Positions 26,206 through 35,846 of a DNA stretch of 64,000 bases are shown piece by piece. The notes under the pieces were generated by a model that did no database searches, was not told the DNA's origin, and saw only the letters and a list, made by a program, of their open reading frames with translations. The position numbers and the translations under genes were made by a program. Each line of letters starts with the position of its first letter. Within the stretch, counting starts at the first letter, position 1. Location: assembly GCF_000423485.1 (NCBI RefSeq), contig NZ_AUIB01000008.1:27753-91752 (forward strand). The letters are read 5' to 3'. The DNA comes from Propionimicrobium lymphophilum DSM 4903 (GTDB lineage: Bacteria > Actinomycetota > Actinomycetes > Propionibacteriales > Propionibacteriaceae).

Positions 26206-28332
26206 ATGAGACAAACTTATCCGTGGCAAGATTCCACTAAGTCGCCGCGGGAACGGGCAGAGTTGCTCGTTTCGGCAATGACTATTGAACAAAAGATCGC
26301 ACAGCTTCATGGCGCGATGGAAACTATCGATATCTATGCAGTCAGCAATCAGGCAACTACAGCCGAGGAGATGGAACAACTAGCCGCTCAAATCCGGGTG
26401 GAGCGTCACGTAGCCGCCATCGACGAACTCGGCATTCCCCGCTTCAGGATAACTAACGGTCCTGTCGGCGTCGGTATGGGCGATGGCACCCCCAGCCCGC
26501 CGGCCACCGCATTGCCGATGACCATCGGTGTAGCAGCCTCTTTTGACCGTGAAGTAGCGAAGGAATACGGCGACGTAATTGGCTCTGAGACCGCCACGCT
26601 AGGCCAGCACGTGCTTGAGGGGCCTGCGGTCTGCCTGCACCGCACAACTATCGCGGGCCGTAACTTCGAGTATTTTTCCGAAGATCCTTTCCTGTCGGGC
26701 GTGATGGGCGTCGAAGTGACTAAGGCGATTCAGTCCCACGACATCATCGCGATGGTAAAGCACTACGTGCTCAACGATCAGGAGACAGAGCGCTTCCGAA
26801 ACAGCGTTGAGGTCGACGAAAACGTTATGCGCGAGCTTTATTTGTTGCCCTTCGAAATGGTCATCAAGGACGGCGAGTGCGCCGCGGTGATGAGCGCTTA
26901 CAACAGGATCCGTGGCGTCTACGCTACAGAGTACTACTACACGCTGACCAAGATTTTGCGTGACGAATGGGGCTTTGAGGGCTATGTTCAGTCCGACTTC
27001 TGGTCGACCAGGTCTGCAGCTCCGTCTTTGAACGCGGGTCTTGATCACGAGATGCCGGATGCTAAGTGGCTTAACGAAGAAAACGTCAAGGCCGCCTTGT
27101 CAGATACCAGCCTGGAAGAAAAGACCATCGATCGAGCACTGATCAGGCGCTACACACAGATGTTCCGTTTCAACCAATTCGATCGGCCATACGATCCGGG
27201 AGAAATCGACGCCAAGGCGCACGGTGAAATCTCGCGAAAGCTTGGGGCCCAGATGGCAGTCCTGCTTAAGAACGACGAGGGCCTGCTGCCGATCGAGCCG
27301 AGCGGCAAGATCGTCATTATTGGGCAGAAAACGTTCGCAGGCAAAGCATGTCAGGGCGGCGGTGGCTCCTCTAAGGTCGACCCGCTGTACACGGTCGATC
27401 CGCTTCCTGGCATGCAGGACATCCTGAAGGAGATGGGCGCAGACGCCACTGCGGAGCTATTTGTCGTAGCCGACGACCTGTCTAACCTGGGCGATGCCAA
27501 GAAGGCCGCAGAAGACGCCGACATCGTAGTTCTGATGGCTGGCTTGGTGGCCACAGAGGGTGCAGATATGCCGGATGCCAACATGTTCAACGATCAGAAC
27601 ACGATGCTCGATGAGCTGCTAGGAGTTAATCCCAAGACGATTTTGGTGATGAAGGACTCCGCACCAGTTCTGATGCCTTGGGTCGATAAGGCACCGACTA
27701 TCTTGGAGGTCTGGAATCAGGGCACCGAGGATGGCCACGTGGTTGCCGATCTCATCTTCGGGCGTATCAACCCGTCGGGCAAGGTGCCAACCACCTATCC
27801 GGTAAGCGAGGACGATGTTTTTTATGCCGGACACCCGGAGCGCTACCCAGGTACCGACGAGGGCGCAGGTTACCCGGTCATTCGCTACTCCGAGGGCCTA
27901 CAGGTGGGCTACCGCTGGTTCCAGGCTCAAGACATCAAACCGTTGTTTGCTTTTGGTCACGGTTTGTCGTACACGAGCTTCGAGCTGTCGGATTTCACCG
28001 TGAACACGGACAAGGTAGGCGATTCGCCGGTTACTGCAACCGTCAAGGTGACAAATACCGGTTCGCGTGCTGGTGCGGAAGTCGTCCAGGCGTACCTCGG
28101 AATTCCCGTCGACGGTCAGCCGCCTAAGCGCCTCGTTGGCTTCGACAAGGTTTACTTGGAGCCGGGCGAATCTAAGACGGCAAAGATAGTTATCGACCCG
28201 AATGCGACAAACCACCCGTTCAGCGTGTGGTGCAACGCATTGGGGGATTTCGATATCAAGCCAGGCGACTACACCTTGTACGTAGGCACTTCGAGCGAAG
28301 ACACCTCTTTGACGAAGGTGCTCAAGAAGTAA
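26206..28332 (+). CDS. Glycoside hydrolase family 3 (beta-glucosidase-like)
   Basis: A 708-residue GH3 enzyme. The N-terminal barrel has the VKHYVLNDQE substrate-binding segment and the nucleophile D264 in GYVQSDFWS, where the usual SDW is SDF. The (alpha/beta)6 domain spans about 345-560, and a fibronectin III-like domain ends the protein. No signal peptide is seen, so it probably acts on short glycosides taken into the cytoplasm; specificity cannot be read. TAGAGT (26194-26199) ends 6 bases before the ATG, a leaderless start, and a terminator follows. Its place between pncC and DUF3046 is unusual and suggests insertion there. Confidence 0.88.
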   Translation: MRQTYPWQDSTKSPRERAELLVSAMTIEQKIAQLHGAMETIDIYAVSNQATTAEEMEQLAAQIRVERHVAAIDELGIPRFRITNGPVGVGMGDGTPSPPATALPMTIGVAASFDREVAKEYGDVIGSETATLGQHVLEGPAVCLHRTTIAGRNFEYFSEDPFLSGVMGVEVTKAIQSHDIIAMVKHYVLNDQETERFRNSVEVDENVMRELYLLPFEMVIKDGECAAVMSAYNRIRGVYATEYYYTLTKILRDEWGFEGYVQSDFWSTRSAAPSLNAGLDHEMPDAKWLNEENVKAALSDTSLEEKTIDRALIRRYTQMFRFNQFDRPYDPGEIDAKAHGEISRKLGAQMAVLLKNDEGLLPIEPSGKIVIIGQKTFAGKACQGGGGSSKVDPLYTVDPLPGMQDILKEMGADATAELFVVADDLSNLGDAKKAAEDADIVVLMAGLVATEGADMPDANMFNDQNTMLDELLGVNPKTILVMKDSAPVLMPWVDKAPTILEVWNQGTEDGHVVADLIFGRINPSGKVPTTYPVSEDDVFYAGHPERYPGTDEGAGYPVIRYSEGLQVGYRWFQAQDIKPLFAFGHGLSYTSFELSDFTVNTDKVGDSPVTATVKVTNTGSRAGAEVVQAYLGIPVDGQPPKRLVGFDKVYLEPGESKTAKIVIDPNATNHPFSVWCNALGDFDIKPGDYTLYVGTSSEDTSLTKVLKK

Positions 28333-28344
28333 AATTATGCTGCA

Positions 28345-28376
28345 TGGGCCCACGCTTTTAAGCGTGGGCCCTTTTG
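28345..28376 (+). terminator. Terminator of the GH3 gene
   Basis: GGGCCCACGCTT pairs with AAGCGTGGGCCC around a TTTA-type loop, followed by TTTTGCG. Confidence 0.87.
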
Positions 28377-28397
28377 CGTATGTCGTAACCTAGTCAA

Positions 28398-28592
28398 GTG
28401 CGCGAACAAGAGTTATGGGCCAAGCTGAAGAAGGCCCTGGGGGATCCGTACTACCTGGTCTGGACAGAGCAGGCCTGCGTGCCCGGGCTGGATTCCAAGA
28501 CGGTCCGCCAGGCATTGGACTCTGGCCTCAACTGCAAGAAAATCTGGAGAGCGGTCTGGAGCTTCCTGGAACTCGACGAAAAAGAGAAATGA
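28398..28592 (+). CDS. DUF3046 small protein
   Basis: A 64-residue protein that fits DUF3046, a family found just upstream of recA across actinobacteria. Conserved tryptophans and the LDSKTVRQALDSG segment are visible; the fold is probably helical. Its function is unknown, and the steady linkage to recA suggests a repair-related role. TAACCT (28386-28391) ends 6 bases before the GTG, so the start is leaderless. A LexA box begins 20 bases after its stop. Confidence 0.85.
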   Translation: MREQELWAKLKKALGDPYYLVWTEQACVPGLDSKTVRQALDSGLNCKKIWRAVWSFLELDEKEK

Positions 28593-28612
28593 GTTTGCCT
28601 CAAACTTTTAAA

Positions 28613-28628
28613 TCGAACAAGTGTTCGG
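28613..28628. promoter_or_regulatory. LexA (SOS) box upstream of recA
   Basis: TCGAACAAGTGTTCGG matches the actinobacterial consensus TCGAAC-N4-GTTCGA at all but the last base. It is 162 bases upstream of the recA ATG. Confidence 0.9.
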
Positions 28629-28695
28629 CTAAAGTTTAATTGTTGCTCGACGCGAGTGTTGACCAAGGCGGCTGGAGTGTTGTCGCTGTGAATTT

Positions 28696-28718
28696 TTGTC
28701 AGTGCCGTTAACTACAGT
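28696..28718 (+). promoter_or_regulatory. PafBC-dependent (RecA-NDp type) promoter of recA
   Basis: TTGTCAGTG (28696-28704), eight bases, then TACAGT (28713-28718) is an exact match to the mycobacterial PafBC/RecA-NDp motif tTGTCRgtg-N8-TAnnnT. The predicted start is near 28725, giving a leader of about 65 bases with the ribosome-binding site AGGAAGG. It provides LexA-independent induction. Confidence 0.85.
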
Positions 28719-28789
28719 GATAACCGTCGTAGAGAAAAAGGTTTTACCGGCTTGCGTGCCGGACTTTGGATAGGAAGGTAAGGCTTAAG

Positions 28790-29851
28790 ATGGCTGCTGC
28801 TTCAAATCGTCAAAAAGCGTTAGACCAGGCCCTGGCGCAAATCGAAAAACAATTCGGTAAGGGCTCGGTCATGAGGATGGGGGACCAGGTCAACACACAG
28901 ATCGAGGTCATCCCGACGGGCTCAATTGCCCTCGATATGGCCCTCGGCGTTGGGGGTCTTCCTCGGGGCAGGATCGTCGAGATCTATGGTCCCGAGTCCA
29001 GCGGTAAGACCACCGTTGCACTGCACGCAATCGCTAGTGCGCAAAAACAGGGCGGGATCTGCGCCTTCGTCGATGCGGAGCACGCGCTCGACCCGACTTA
29101 TGCTGCGGCCCTTGGCGTAGACGTAGAGCAGCTTTTGGTTAGCCAGCCAGACAACGGTGAGCAGGCGCTAGAGATCGCCGACATGCTGGTTCGTTCCGGC
29201 GCGATTACATTGGTTGTCATCGACTCCGTCGCCGCGCTGACCCCGAAGGCTGAGATCGAAGGCGAGATGGGCGACAGCCACGTCGGTCTGCAGGCGCGAC
29301 TGATGAGCCAGGCGCTGCGAAAGATGACGGGTCCGCTAAAAGCGAGTAACACCACCGCGATCTTCATCAACCAGCTTCGCGAGAAGATCGGCGTTATGTT
29401 CGGCAGTCCAGAAACAACCACTGGTGGCCGCGCGTTGAAGTTTTACTCGTCCGTGCGTCTGGACGTTCGACGCATAGAAACCTTGAAGAACGGCACCGAC
29501 ATGGTCGGTAACCGCACCCGAGTGAAGGTCGTTAAGAACAAGGTTGCGCCGCCGTTCAAGCAGGCTGAATTCGACATCATGTATGGAATGGGCATCAGCC
29601 GCGAGGGCAGCCTGATCGATATGGGTGTGGACACCGGCATCATCCGCAAGGCCGGCTCCTGGTTCACATATGGTGACATCCAGCTGGGGCAGGGTAAGGA
29701 GAACGCCCGTAAGTACCTGATGGAAAACACCGAGATGGCTAACGAGATAGACGCCCGAATTCGCGAAGAGCTGTCTCCTAAGAAGCCTGAGGAAGAGGCG
29801 GAAGAAGTTCCGGAAGGCGTCGATCCTGAAACTGGTGAGATCGAATTCTAG
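28790..29851 (+). CDS. recA: Recombinase RecA
   Basis: A 353-residue strand-exchange protein and LexA co-protease. Walker A GPESSGKT is at residues 67-74; Walker B and the L1/L2 DNA-binding loops ([25 protein letters not shown]) are intact, and no intein is present. The acidic C-terminal tail is typical. ATG 28790 has AGGAAGGTAAGG upstream; an in-frame TTG at 28766 lies within or before that site and is rejected. Two control sites precede it: a LexA box and a PafBC-type promoter. recX follows after 35 bases. Confidence 0.98.
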   Translation: MAAASNRQKALDQALAQIEKQFGKGSVMRMGDQVNTQIEVIPTGSIALDMALGVGGLPRGRIVEIYGPESSGKTTVALHAIASAQKQGGICAFVDAEHALDPTYAAALGVDVEQLLVSQPDNGEQALEIADMLVRSGAITLVVIDSVAALTPKAEIEGEMGDSHVGLQARLMSQALRKMTGPLKASNTTAIFINQLREKIGVMFGSPETTTGGRALKFYSSVRLDVRRIETLKNGTDMVGNRTRVKVVKNKVAPPFKQAEFDIMYGMGISREGSLIDMGVDTGIIRKAGSWFTYGDIQLGQGKENARKYLMENTEMANEIDARIREELSPKKPEEEAEEVPEGVDPETGEIEF

Positions 29852-29886
29852 AGTCTTCGTCCGATTCTCATCTTGAGGCTGTAGCG

Positions 29887-30345
29887 ATGGCTAGAAAGCT
29901 GGCGTTGCGGCGTTTAGATCGCAGATCGTATAGCCGCGCTGAACTCACCGAATACTTGCTTGGCAAGGAGGTGGGTGAATCAGCTGTTAAAGAGGTCATG
30001 GACCGATTTGAAGAAGTCGGCCTGATAAATGACAGGGCCTATGCCGAGATGTGGGTTAGGTATCGACACGAGAACAGGAAGCTTTCTAAGCGTGCAATCT
30101 CAATCGAGCTGAGACGCAAGGGAGTGGCTGAGCACCTCATCAATGACGCTTTGCAGGCGATTGATGTCGACCAGGAATACGAGGCGGCTAGGCAGCTGGC
30201 CGTTAAAAAGGCCAGAAGTCTTGGAAACGTAGACAGAAGAACCGCGTATCGACGAGTTGCCGGTGTGCTCGCCAGGAGAGGTTATTCTTCGTCTCTGGTC
30301 AGCGACGTGGTTTCCGCTGTTTTAGATGAGTGGTGCGGCGACTGA
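29887..30345 (+). CDS. recX: Regulatory protein RecX
   Basis: A 152-residue RecX protein built of tandem three-helix repeats (RRSYSRAELTEYLLGK near 13-28; SKRAISIELRRKGV near 68-81; a third repeat near 118-140). It binds RecA filaments and dampens recombinase and co-protease activity. The position directly after recA is the standard arrangement and implies co-transcription and co-induction by DNA damage. Composition is basic, as usual. The ATG at 29887 has only a weak purine stretch upstream. Confidence 0.93.
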   Translation: MARKLALRRLDRRSYSRAELTEYLLGKEVGESAVKEVMDRFEEVGLINDRAYAEMWVRYRHENRKLSKRAISIELRRKGVAEHLINDALQAIDVDQEYEAARQLAVKKARSLGNVDRRTAYRRVAGVLARRGYSSSLVSDVVSAVLDEWCGD

Positions 30346-30480
30346 TTTTGCTCTAATCTTTTCGTTCTGACATCTGAGGATCAAAGAATCCAATTAGGTG
30401 TTAAAGGATATGCTCGAAGATATTGCATATCAATGGCGAGTTTTCTTTCTGCTCGCCCGAAAATAGACGAGGAGTGTGAC

Positions 30481-31935
30481 ATGCCCATCATCATGATGTG
30501 GGTTGCTCTTGGGCTCCTCTTCGTTAACTTGATTGTTCTTGTTTTGTTCTCGATTCGCGGTTCACGAGAGAACGAAGCGGATAAGCAAAAATCGCAAGCG
30601 CTCGAAAAGCAACGTGAAGCTCTGGCTGAACATCAAATTAAGCTGACCGAGCGAGAAGATAACCTTGCTGCCGAAGGCAAGAGACTGCGGGAAGAATCGT
30701 CCAGAATTAGCGATGAACTGGCGTCGGTGCGTCAGCGCAGGGACGAGGTCGAATCTGCAAGCGAAGAGTTAGCGAAGCACCAGGAGCTAGCCCGAACGGA
30801 ACTGGAAAGAATTAGTGGCCTAACTCACGATGAGGCTAGGGCTGAAATCATTGCTAAAGTTGAGGCCGACGCGAAGATCAAGGCGAGCAAACGGGCCAAG
30901 CAAATCAACGACGAAATTATCGACGAAGCGCAGCGCAGAGCTAAGAAAATCTTAGTCACCGCGATACAGCGTGTAGCTGCAGAACAGACGTCTGAATCGG
31001 TCGTCACAACGGTAGATCTTCCTTCGGACGACATGAAGGGCCGAATCATCGGCCGCGAAGGAAGAAATATTCGTGTCCTCGAGCAGATAACTGGAGTAAA
31101 CGTCATCATCGATGACACGCCGGGTGTTGTTTTGCTGAGTTGCTTCGACCCCGTTCGCAGGGAAGCTGCTCGGTTGACTCTCACCGAGCTAATCGCCGAC
31201 GGTCGGATAAACCCCTCACGCATCGAGGAGATGCATAAGCGAAGCGAAGAACTGGTTGCGGAGAGCTGTCGTCGTGCAGCCGTAGAGGCCCTGAACAGTC
31301 TCAACATTGGCGATGTGGCGGAGCAGCTTTTGCCCGTAATCGGTGCGCTTCAGTATCGCACCAGCTATGGGCAGAATGTTCTTCAGCACATGGTCGAGTG
31401 TGGACGGCTCGGTGGCGCGATGGCCGCGGAGCTTGGCCTGGACGTTGCAAGCTGCAAGCGGGCCGCTTTCATGCACGACATCGGCAAGGCAGTTGTTACC
31501 TCCGGCGATGGTTCTCACGCACTCGAGGGGGCTGAACTCGCCAAGCGATATGGCGAGTCCGAGGAAGTCGTAAACGCAATCGCTTCCCACCACGGAGAAG
31601 TCCCTATGATGTGTGTCGAGGCGGCACTTGCTCAGGCTGCTGATGCCATCTCTGGGTCAAGGCCGGGTGCTCGTCGAGAGAGCTTGGAAAGCTACGTCCA
31701 CCGTTTAGAGCGCATCGAAGAGATCGGGCGTCAGCATGACGGTGTTGAGCGTGTCTATGCTATGCAATCCGGTCGTGAAGTTCGTGTCATGGTTCTCCCA
31801 GATAGGGTGCCCGACAATAAGACGCAGCTGCTTGCCGATCAGATTGCAGACGAGATCCAGAGCGAGTTGACCTATCCCGGAAACGTCAAAGTGGTGGTCG
31901 TGAGGGAATCTAGGGCAACCGCTACCGCGTCCTAA
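30481..31935 (+). CDS. rny: Ribonuclease Y
   Basis: A 484-residue membrane-anchored endoribonuclease that starts mRNA decay. It has an N-terminal membrane helix (about 3-24), a long charged coiled coil (about 30-150), a KH domain (GRIIGREGRNIRVLEQITG near 183-201) and an HD domain with FMHDIGKA near 325. I start at ATG 30481, which has GAGGAG upstream and puts the membrane helix at the N-terminus; an upstream in-frame ATG at 30433 would add 16 residues before it. Many actinobacteria rely on RNase E; RNase Y occurs in some lineages such as Actinomycetales and bifidobacteria. Confidence 0.93.
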   Translation: MPIIMMWVALGLLFVNLIVLVLFSIRGSRENEADKQKSQALEKQREALAEHQIKLTEREDNLAAEGKRLREESSRISDELASVRQRRDEVESASEELAKHQELARTELERISGLTHDEARAEIIAKVEADAKIKASKRAKQINDEIIDEAQRRAKKILVTAIQRVAAEQTSESVVTTVDLPSDDMKGRIIGREGRNIRVLEQITGVNVIIDDTPGVVLLSCFDPVRREAARLTLTELIADGRINPSRIEEMHKRSEELVAESCRRAAVEALNSLNIGDVAEQLLPVIGALQYRTSYGQNVLQHMVECGRLGGAMAAELGLDVASCKRAAFMHDIGKAVVTSGDGSHALEGAELAKRYGESEEVVNAIASHHGEVPMMCVEAALAQAADAISGSRPGARRESLESYVHRLERIEEIGRQHDGVERVYAMQSGREVRVMVLPDRVPDNKTQLLADQIADEIQSELTYPGNVKVVVVRESRATATAS

Positions 31936-31976
31936 AGCTAAAAAGCTCACGTTGATCGTCTAGACTCCCATGAGTT

Positions 31977-33446
31977 ATGACTGTTGAAGCTGAAAAACCG
32001 CGCACCTACCAGGTGATTACCTACGGGTGCCAGATGAACGTACACGATTCCGAGCGGATCAGCGGGCTTCTTGAAGAGGCCGGCATGGTCAGGGCCCCTG
32101 AACCCGTCGGGGAGATGGCGGATGCCGACGTCGTCGTGTTCAACACTTGTGCCGTTCGTGAGAATGCGGATAACCGTCTCTATGGCAACCTCGGCCACAT
32201 GAAGAAGGTCAAGGAGACCCGTTTGGGCGGAATGCAGATTGCCGTCGGCGGGTGCATGGCGCAAAAAGATCGTGATCTGATCACGAAGAAGGCGCCCTGG
32301 GTGGACGTCGTTTTCGGCACAAACAACCTGGGTTCTCTTCCCATGCTTCTGAAGCGTGCAGAAGTAGAAGAAAAAGCTCAGGTGGAGATCAAGGAAGCGC
32401 TGCAGACATTCCCGTCTAACCTTCCTACTCACCGCGATTCCGCCTACTCGGCTTGGGTGGCAATCAGCGTCGGTTGTAACAACACCTGCACTTTCTGCAT
32501 CGTGCCGAGCCTGCGAGGCAAGGAGACGGACCGCAGGCCAGGAGAAATCCTCGCGGAAATCGAGATGTTGGTTGCGCAAGGCGTCCAAGAGATCACGCTG
32601 CTAGGGCAAAACGTGAACACTTACGGCGTCGAGTTTGGCGATCGTCAGGCGTTTGCCAAGCTGCTGCGAGCCTGTGGCGAGATCGAGGGACTTCGTCGGG
32701 TCAGGTTCACCAGTCCGCATCCGGCTTCTTTCACGTCTGATGTGATAGATGCGATGGCCGAAACACCTAATGTGATGCCCAGCTTGCACATGCCTCTTCA
32801 GTCTGGCTCGGACAAGGTGCTCAAGGACATGCGTCGCAGCTATCGCTCTAAAAAGTTCCTTCGCATTCTTGACGAGGTGCGAGAGAAGCTGCCAAATGCG
32901 GCCATCACTACCGACATTATCGTCGGGTTCCCAGGCGAGACTGAGGATGATTTCCAACAGACAATGGACGTCGTGCGCCGGGCCAAGTTCTCCGCCGCCT
33001 ACACGTTCCAGTACTCGATTCGTCCCGGAACTCCCGCAGGCGAAATGGAACAAGTACCCGGTGACGTTGTCCAAGATCGCTACGAAAGACTAGTGGAACT
33101 GGTCGACGACATCGCCTGGGAAGAGAACAGGAAGCTGGAGGGGCAGCTCGTCGAGGTCATGTTTGCCGTTGGCGAGGGCCGAAAGGACGGATCGCAGGAT
33201 CGCATCTCCGGTCGCTGCCCGGATAATCGTCTGGTCCACGTTGCAGCTCCGAGCGCAGGCGAGCCAATGCCGCGTCCTGGAGATATTGGCTGGGTGAAGG
33301 TTACTCACGCAGCACCACACCACCTGATAGCTGACAGCCCGATCGAACGCCTCGAGAGGACTCGTGGTGGAGACGCTTGGCAGGCGAGGAACGAAGCTCC
33401 AGCACCTGGCGTAGCCATCGGAATGCCCAAATTAGTGCGCAAATAA
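31977..33446 (+). CDS. miaB: tRNA-2-methylthio-N6-dimethylallyladenosine synthase MiaB
   Basis: A 489-residue radical-SAM methylthiotransferase that adds the 2-methylthio group to i6A37 of tRNAs, the product of MiaA encoded next. The N-terminal MTTase domain has [12 protein letters not shown] and NTCAVRE. The radical-SAM CxxxCxxC is CNNTCTFC near residues 167-174. A TRAM domain follows at the C-terminus. TAGACT (31961-31966) lies 10 bases before the ATG, so the leader is at most a few bases. The stop overlaps the miaA ATG, coupling the two steps of one modification. Confidence 0.95.
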   Translation: MTVEAEKPRTYQVITYGCQMNVHDSERISGLLEEAGMVRAPEPVGEMADADVVVFNTCAVRENADNRLYGNLGHMKKVKETRLGGMQIAVGGCMAQKDRDLITKKAPWVDVVFGTNNLGSLPMLLKRAEVEEKAQVEIKEALQTFPSNLPTHRDSAYSAWVAISVGCNNTCTFCIVPSLRGKETDRRPGEILAEIEMLVAQGVQEITLLGQNVNTYGVEFGDRQAFAKLLRACGEIEGLRRVRFTSPHPASFTSDVIDAMAETPNVMPSLHMPLQSGSDKVLKDMRRSYRSKKFLRILDEVREKLPNAAITTDIIVGFPGETEDDFQQTMDVVRRAKFSAAYTFQYSIRPGTPAGEMEQVPGDVVQDRYERLVELVDDIAWEENRKLEGQLVEVMFAVGEGRKDGSQDRISGRCPDNRLVHVAAPSAGEPMPRPGDIGWVKVTHAAPHHLIADSPIERLERTRGGDAWQARNEAPAPGVAIGMPKLVRK

Positions 33447-34390
33447 TGAGCCAGCAGGTACCTCCACTCATCGTTCTGGTGGGCCCGACCGCAAGCGGCA
33501 AGTCCTCCCTTGCTATCGAGCTGGCGAAGCAGATCGGCAAGGCCGAGGTGATAAACGGCGATTCGATGCTGGTCTATCGAGGCATGGACATCGGCACGGC
33601 TAAGCCCTCCGAGGAAGAACGCGCGGAGATTCCGCATCACCTGGTCGATGTGCTGAACGTGACTGAGACTGCTGCGGTAGCTGATTTTCAGCGCATGGCG
33701 CGCACAGCTATCGCCGAGGTGAGGTCTAGATCCGCGGTACCGATTTTAGTTGGTGGCTCGAACTTGTACGTCCGTGCCGTTGTAGACAAGTTTGACTTCC
33801 CGGGAACCGATCCCTCGGTAAGGGCCAAATGGCAGGCTAAGTGTGACGAAATCGGCCCGCACGCGCTACATGAGGTGCTTGGGGAAAAAGCCCCTGAGGC
33901 TGCAGATCGCATCGAGCCAGGTAACGGCAGGAGAATAGTGCGGGCCCTAGAAATATTCGAATTGACCGGTTCCGTGTCAGGGAAGCTGCCTGAGCCAAGA
34001 TACGAACTTGAAAATGTTCATCAGTTCGGCATCAGGATCGCAAGGTCGGTTCTAGACAAAAGGATCGCCGATCGCGTCGAAAAGATGTGGCAAGACGGTT
34101 TAGTCGACGAGGTTCGCGGCCTGGTTCCGAAAGGTTTAAGGAAAGGCTTAACCGCGTCGCGGGGCCTGGGCTATCAGCAGGTGCTAGCGATGCTGAACGG
34201 TGAGATCAGCGAGGAAGAAGCTAAGGAACAAACTATCGTCGGCACCAGGAAGTTCTCTCGAAAGCAACTCGGTTGGTTTAGGAGAGACCCAAGAATCACC
34301 TGGCTATATGCGGGTGACCCCGAGAACGTCTCCAAGGTTTTGATGCAGCTCGGCACGGGCCTCGGTAATTCTTTTGGTGCAGCCAACTAG
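33446..34390 (+). CDS. miaA: tRNA dimethylallyltransferase MiaA
   Basis: A 314-residue P-loop enzyme that transfers a dimethylallyl group to A37 of tRNAs reading UNN codons. The P-loop GPTASGKS is near residues 13-20; the conserved INGDSMLVYRGMDIGTAK and GGSNLY segments follow. ATG 33446 shares its A with the miaB stop (TAATG); an in-frame start at 33377 lies deep in miaB and would add 23 unrelated residues. dapF, often next in actinobacteria, is missing and hflX follows after 12 bases. Confidence 0.95.
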   Translation: MSQQVPPLIVLVGPTASGKSSLAIELAKQIGKAEVINGDSMLVYRGMDIGTAKPSEEERAEIPHHLVDVLNVTETAAVADFQRMARTAIAEVRSRSAVPILVGGSNLYVRAVVDKFDFPGTDPSVRAKWQAKCDEIGPHALHEVLGEKAPEAADRIEPGNGRRIVRALEIFELTGSVSGKLPEPRYELENVHQFGIRIARSVLDKRIADRVEKMWQDGLVDEVRGLVPKGLRKGLTASRGLGYQQVLAMLNGEISEEEAKEQTIVGTRKFSRKQLGWFRRDPRITWLYAGDPENVSKVLMQLGTGLGNSFGAAN

Positions 34391-34402
34391 GCTAGAAGCC
34401 AA

Positions 34403-35833
34403 ATGACGCAAGAATTCGAAGACATTTCCGCCGATGGTGAAGACCCCGAAGCCCAGCTGGAGCTCCCAGAGGAAGACCAGCTCGATCTAGCCGAGCGCTT
34501 GTCACTTCGTCGCGTTCCTGGGCTTTCGACGGAACTCGAGGACGTCAGCGACGTCGAGTACCGAAAACTTCGTCTGGAGCGAGTAGTGCTCGTTTCTGTT
34601 TGGACTACCGGAAGCAAGGCCGACGCACAAAACGCGCTTTTTGAGTTGAAAGCGCTCGCAGAAACTGCAGGTTCCCAAGTCTTGGATGGGCTAATTCAGC
34701 GACGGCAGCGTCCAGATCCTGCGACCTACATTGGCAGGGGCAAGGTAGGAGAGCTCCGAGACTCAGTTATTGCTAATGGTGCGGACACCGTCATCTGCGA
34801 TGGCGAATTGGCTCCTGCTCAGCTCCGTAACCTCGAGGACAGGGTCGGGGTAAAGGTGGTTGACCGAACCGCGCTCATCCTTGACATCTTCGCCCAGCAT
34901 GCAAAAAGCGCGGAGGGCAAAACACAAGTCGAGCTGGCCCAGCTGAACTACCTAAAACAGCGCTTGAGGGGCTGGGGCGGCAACCTTTCCCGCCAGGTCG
35001 GTGGTCGGGCTGCTGGTGGCGTCGGCATCGGTGGTAGGGGACCTGGCGAAACCCGGATTGAGACCGACCGAAGAAGAATCAACAGCAGAATCGCGATCCT
35101 GCGAAAAAAGCTTCGTGAACTAGATAGCACACGAGAGATCAAACGAGCAGAACGTCACCGTCGCCAGGTGCCTTCGGTAGCGATTGTTGGATACACTAAC
35201 GCCGGCAAATCTTCGCTGCTGAATAAACTCACCGATGCCGGTGTGTTGGTGGAAAACGCGCTGTTCGCGACTTTGGATCCGACGACCAGGCGCGCTCAAA
35301 CCGCCGATGGTAGGGTCTACACGCTTACCGACACAGTTGGGTTCGTTAGGCATTTGCCGACTGATCTTGTGGAGGCTTTCAGGTCGACTCTTGAGGAGAC
35401 CAACCAGGCCGACTTGCTGATGCATGTCGTCGATGGCGCCGATCCGGACCCACAGGGCCAGATCACCGCTGTGCGTCAGGTGCTGAACGACATTGGTGCA
35501 GGAGATATTAGGGAACAGCTCGTCATAAACAAGTGCGACCTGGCCGATTCTGATCAAATGATGATTTTGCGCAGGCACTATCCGGATGCCATTTTCTGCT
35601 CGGCTCGCACTGGGCAAGGAGTTAGCGAGCTCCGCGAACGAATCGAACAGCTGCTGCCACGTCCGGAGGTGGAGATTCATGCGATCGTGCCTTGGAACCA
35701 TGGTGAATTGGTCGATAAGGTGCACAAGCAGGGGGAGTTAATCTTTAGCGAGTATCTGCCCGAAGGCACCGAGATAAGGGCGCGGGTGCATGGCGGTTTG
35801 GCTGCCGAATTAACCGATTTTCTCTGCGACTAG
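34403..35833 (+). CDS. hflX: GTPase HflX
   Basis: A 476-residue ribosome-associated GTPase that splits stalled or stress-damaged 70S ribosomes. An acidic N-terminal extension (about 1-35) precedes the HflX nucleotide-binding-like domain, a glycine-rich linker (GGRAAGGVGIGGRGPGETR) and the GTPase domain with GYTNAGKS near residue 260, DTVGF and NKCD. TAGGCT (34388-34393) lies 9 bases before the ATG with no ribosome-binding site, so the start is close to leaderless. Fourteen bases separate it from dinG. Confidence 0.95.
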   Translation: MTQEFEDISADGEDPEAQLELPEEDQLDLAERLSLRRVPGLSTELEDVSDVEYRKLRLERVVLVSVWTTGSKADAQNALFELKALAETAGSQVLDGLIQRRQRPDPATYIGRGKVGELRDSVIANGADTVICDGELAPAQLRNLEDRVGVKVVDRTALILDIFAQHAKSAEGKTQVELAQLNYLKQRLRGWGGNLSRQVGGRAAGGVGIGGRGPGETRIETDRRRINSRIAILRKKLRELDSTREIKRAERHRRQVPSVAIVGYTNAGKSSLLNKLTDAGVLVENALFATLDPTTRRAQTADGRVYTLTDTVGFVRHLPTDLVEAFRSTLEETNQADLLMHVVDGADPDPQGQITAVRQVLNDIGAGDIREQLVINKCDLADSDQMMILRRHYPDAIFCSARTGQGVSELRERIEQLLPRPEVEIHAIVPWNHGELVDKVHKQGELIFSEYLPEGTEIRARVHGGLAAELTDFLCD

Positions 35834-35846
35834 TTAGGACCTTAAG

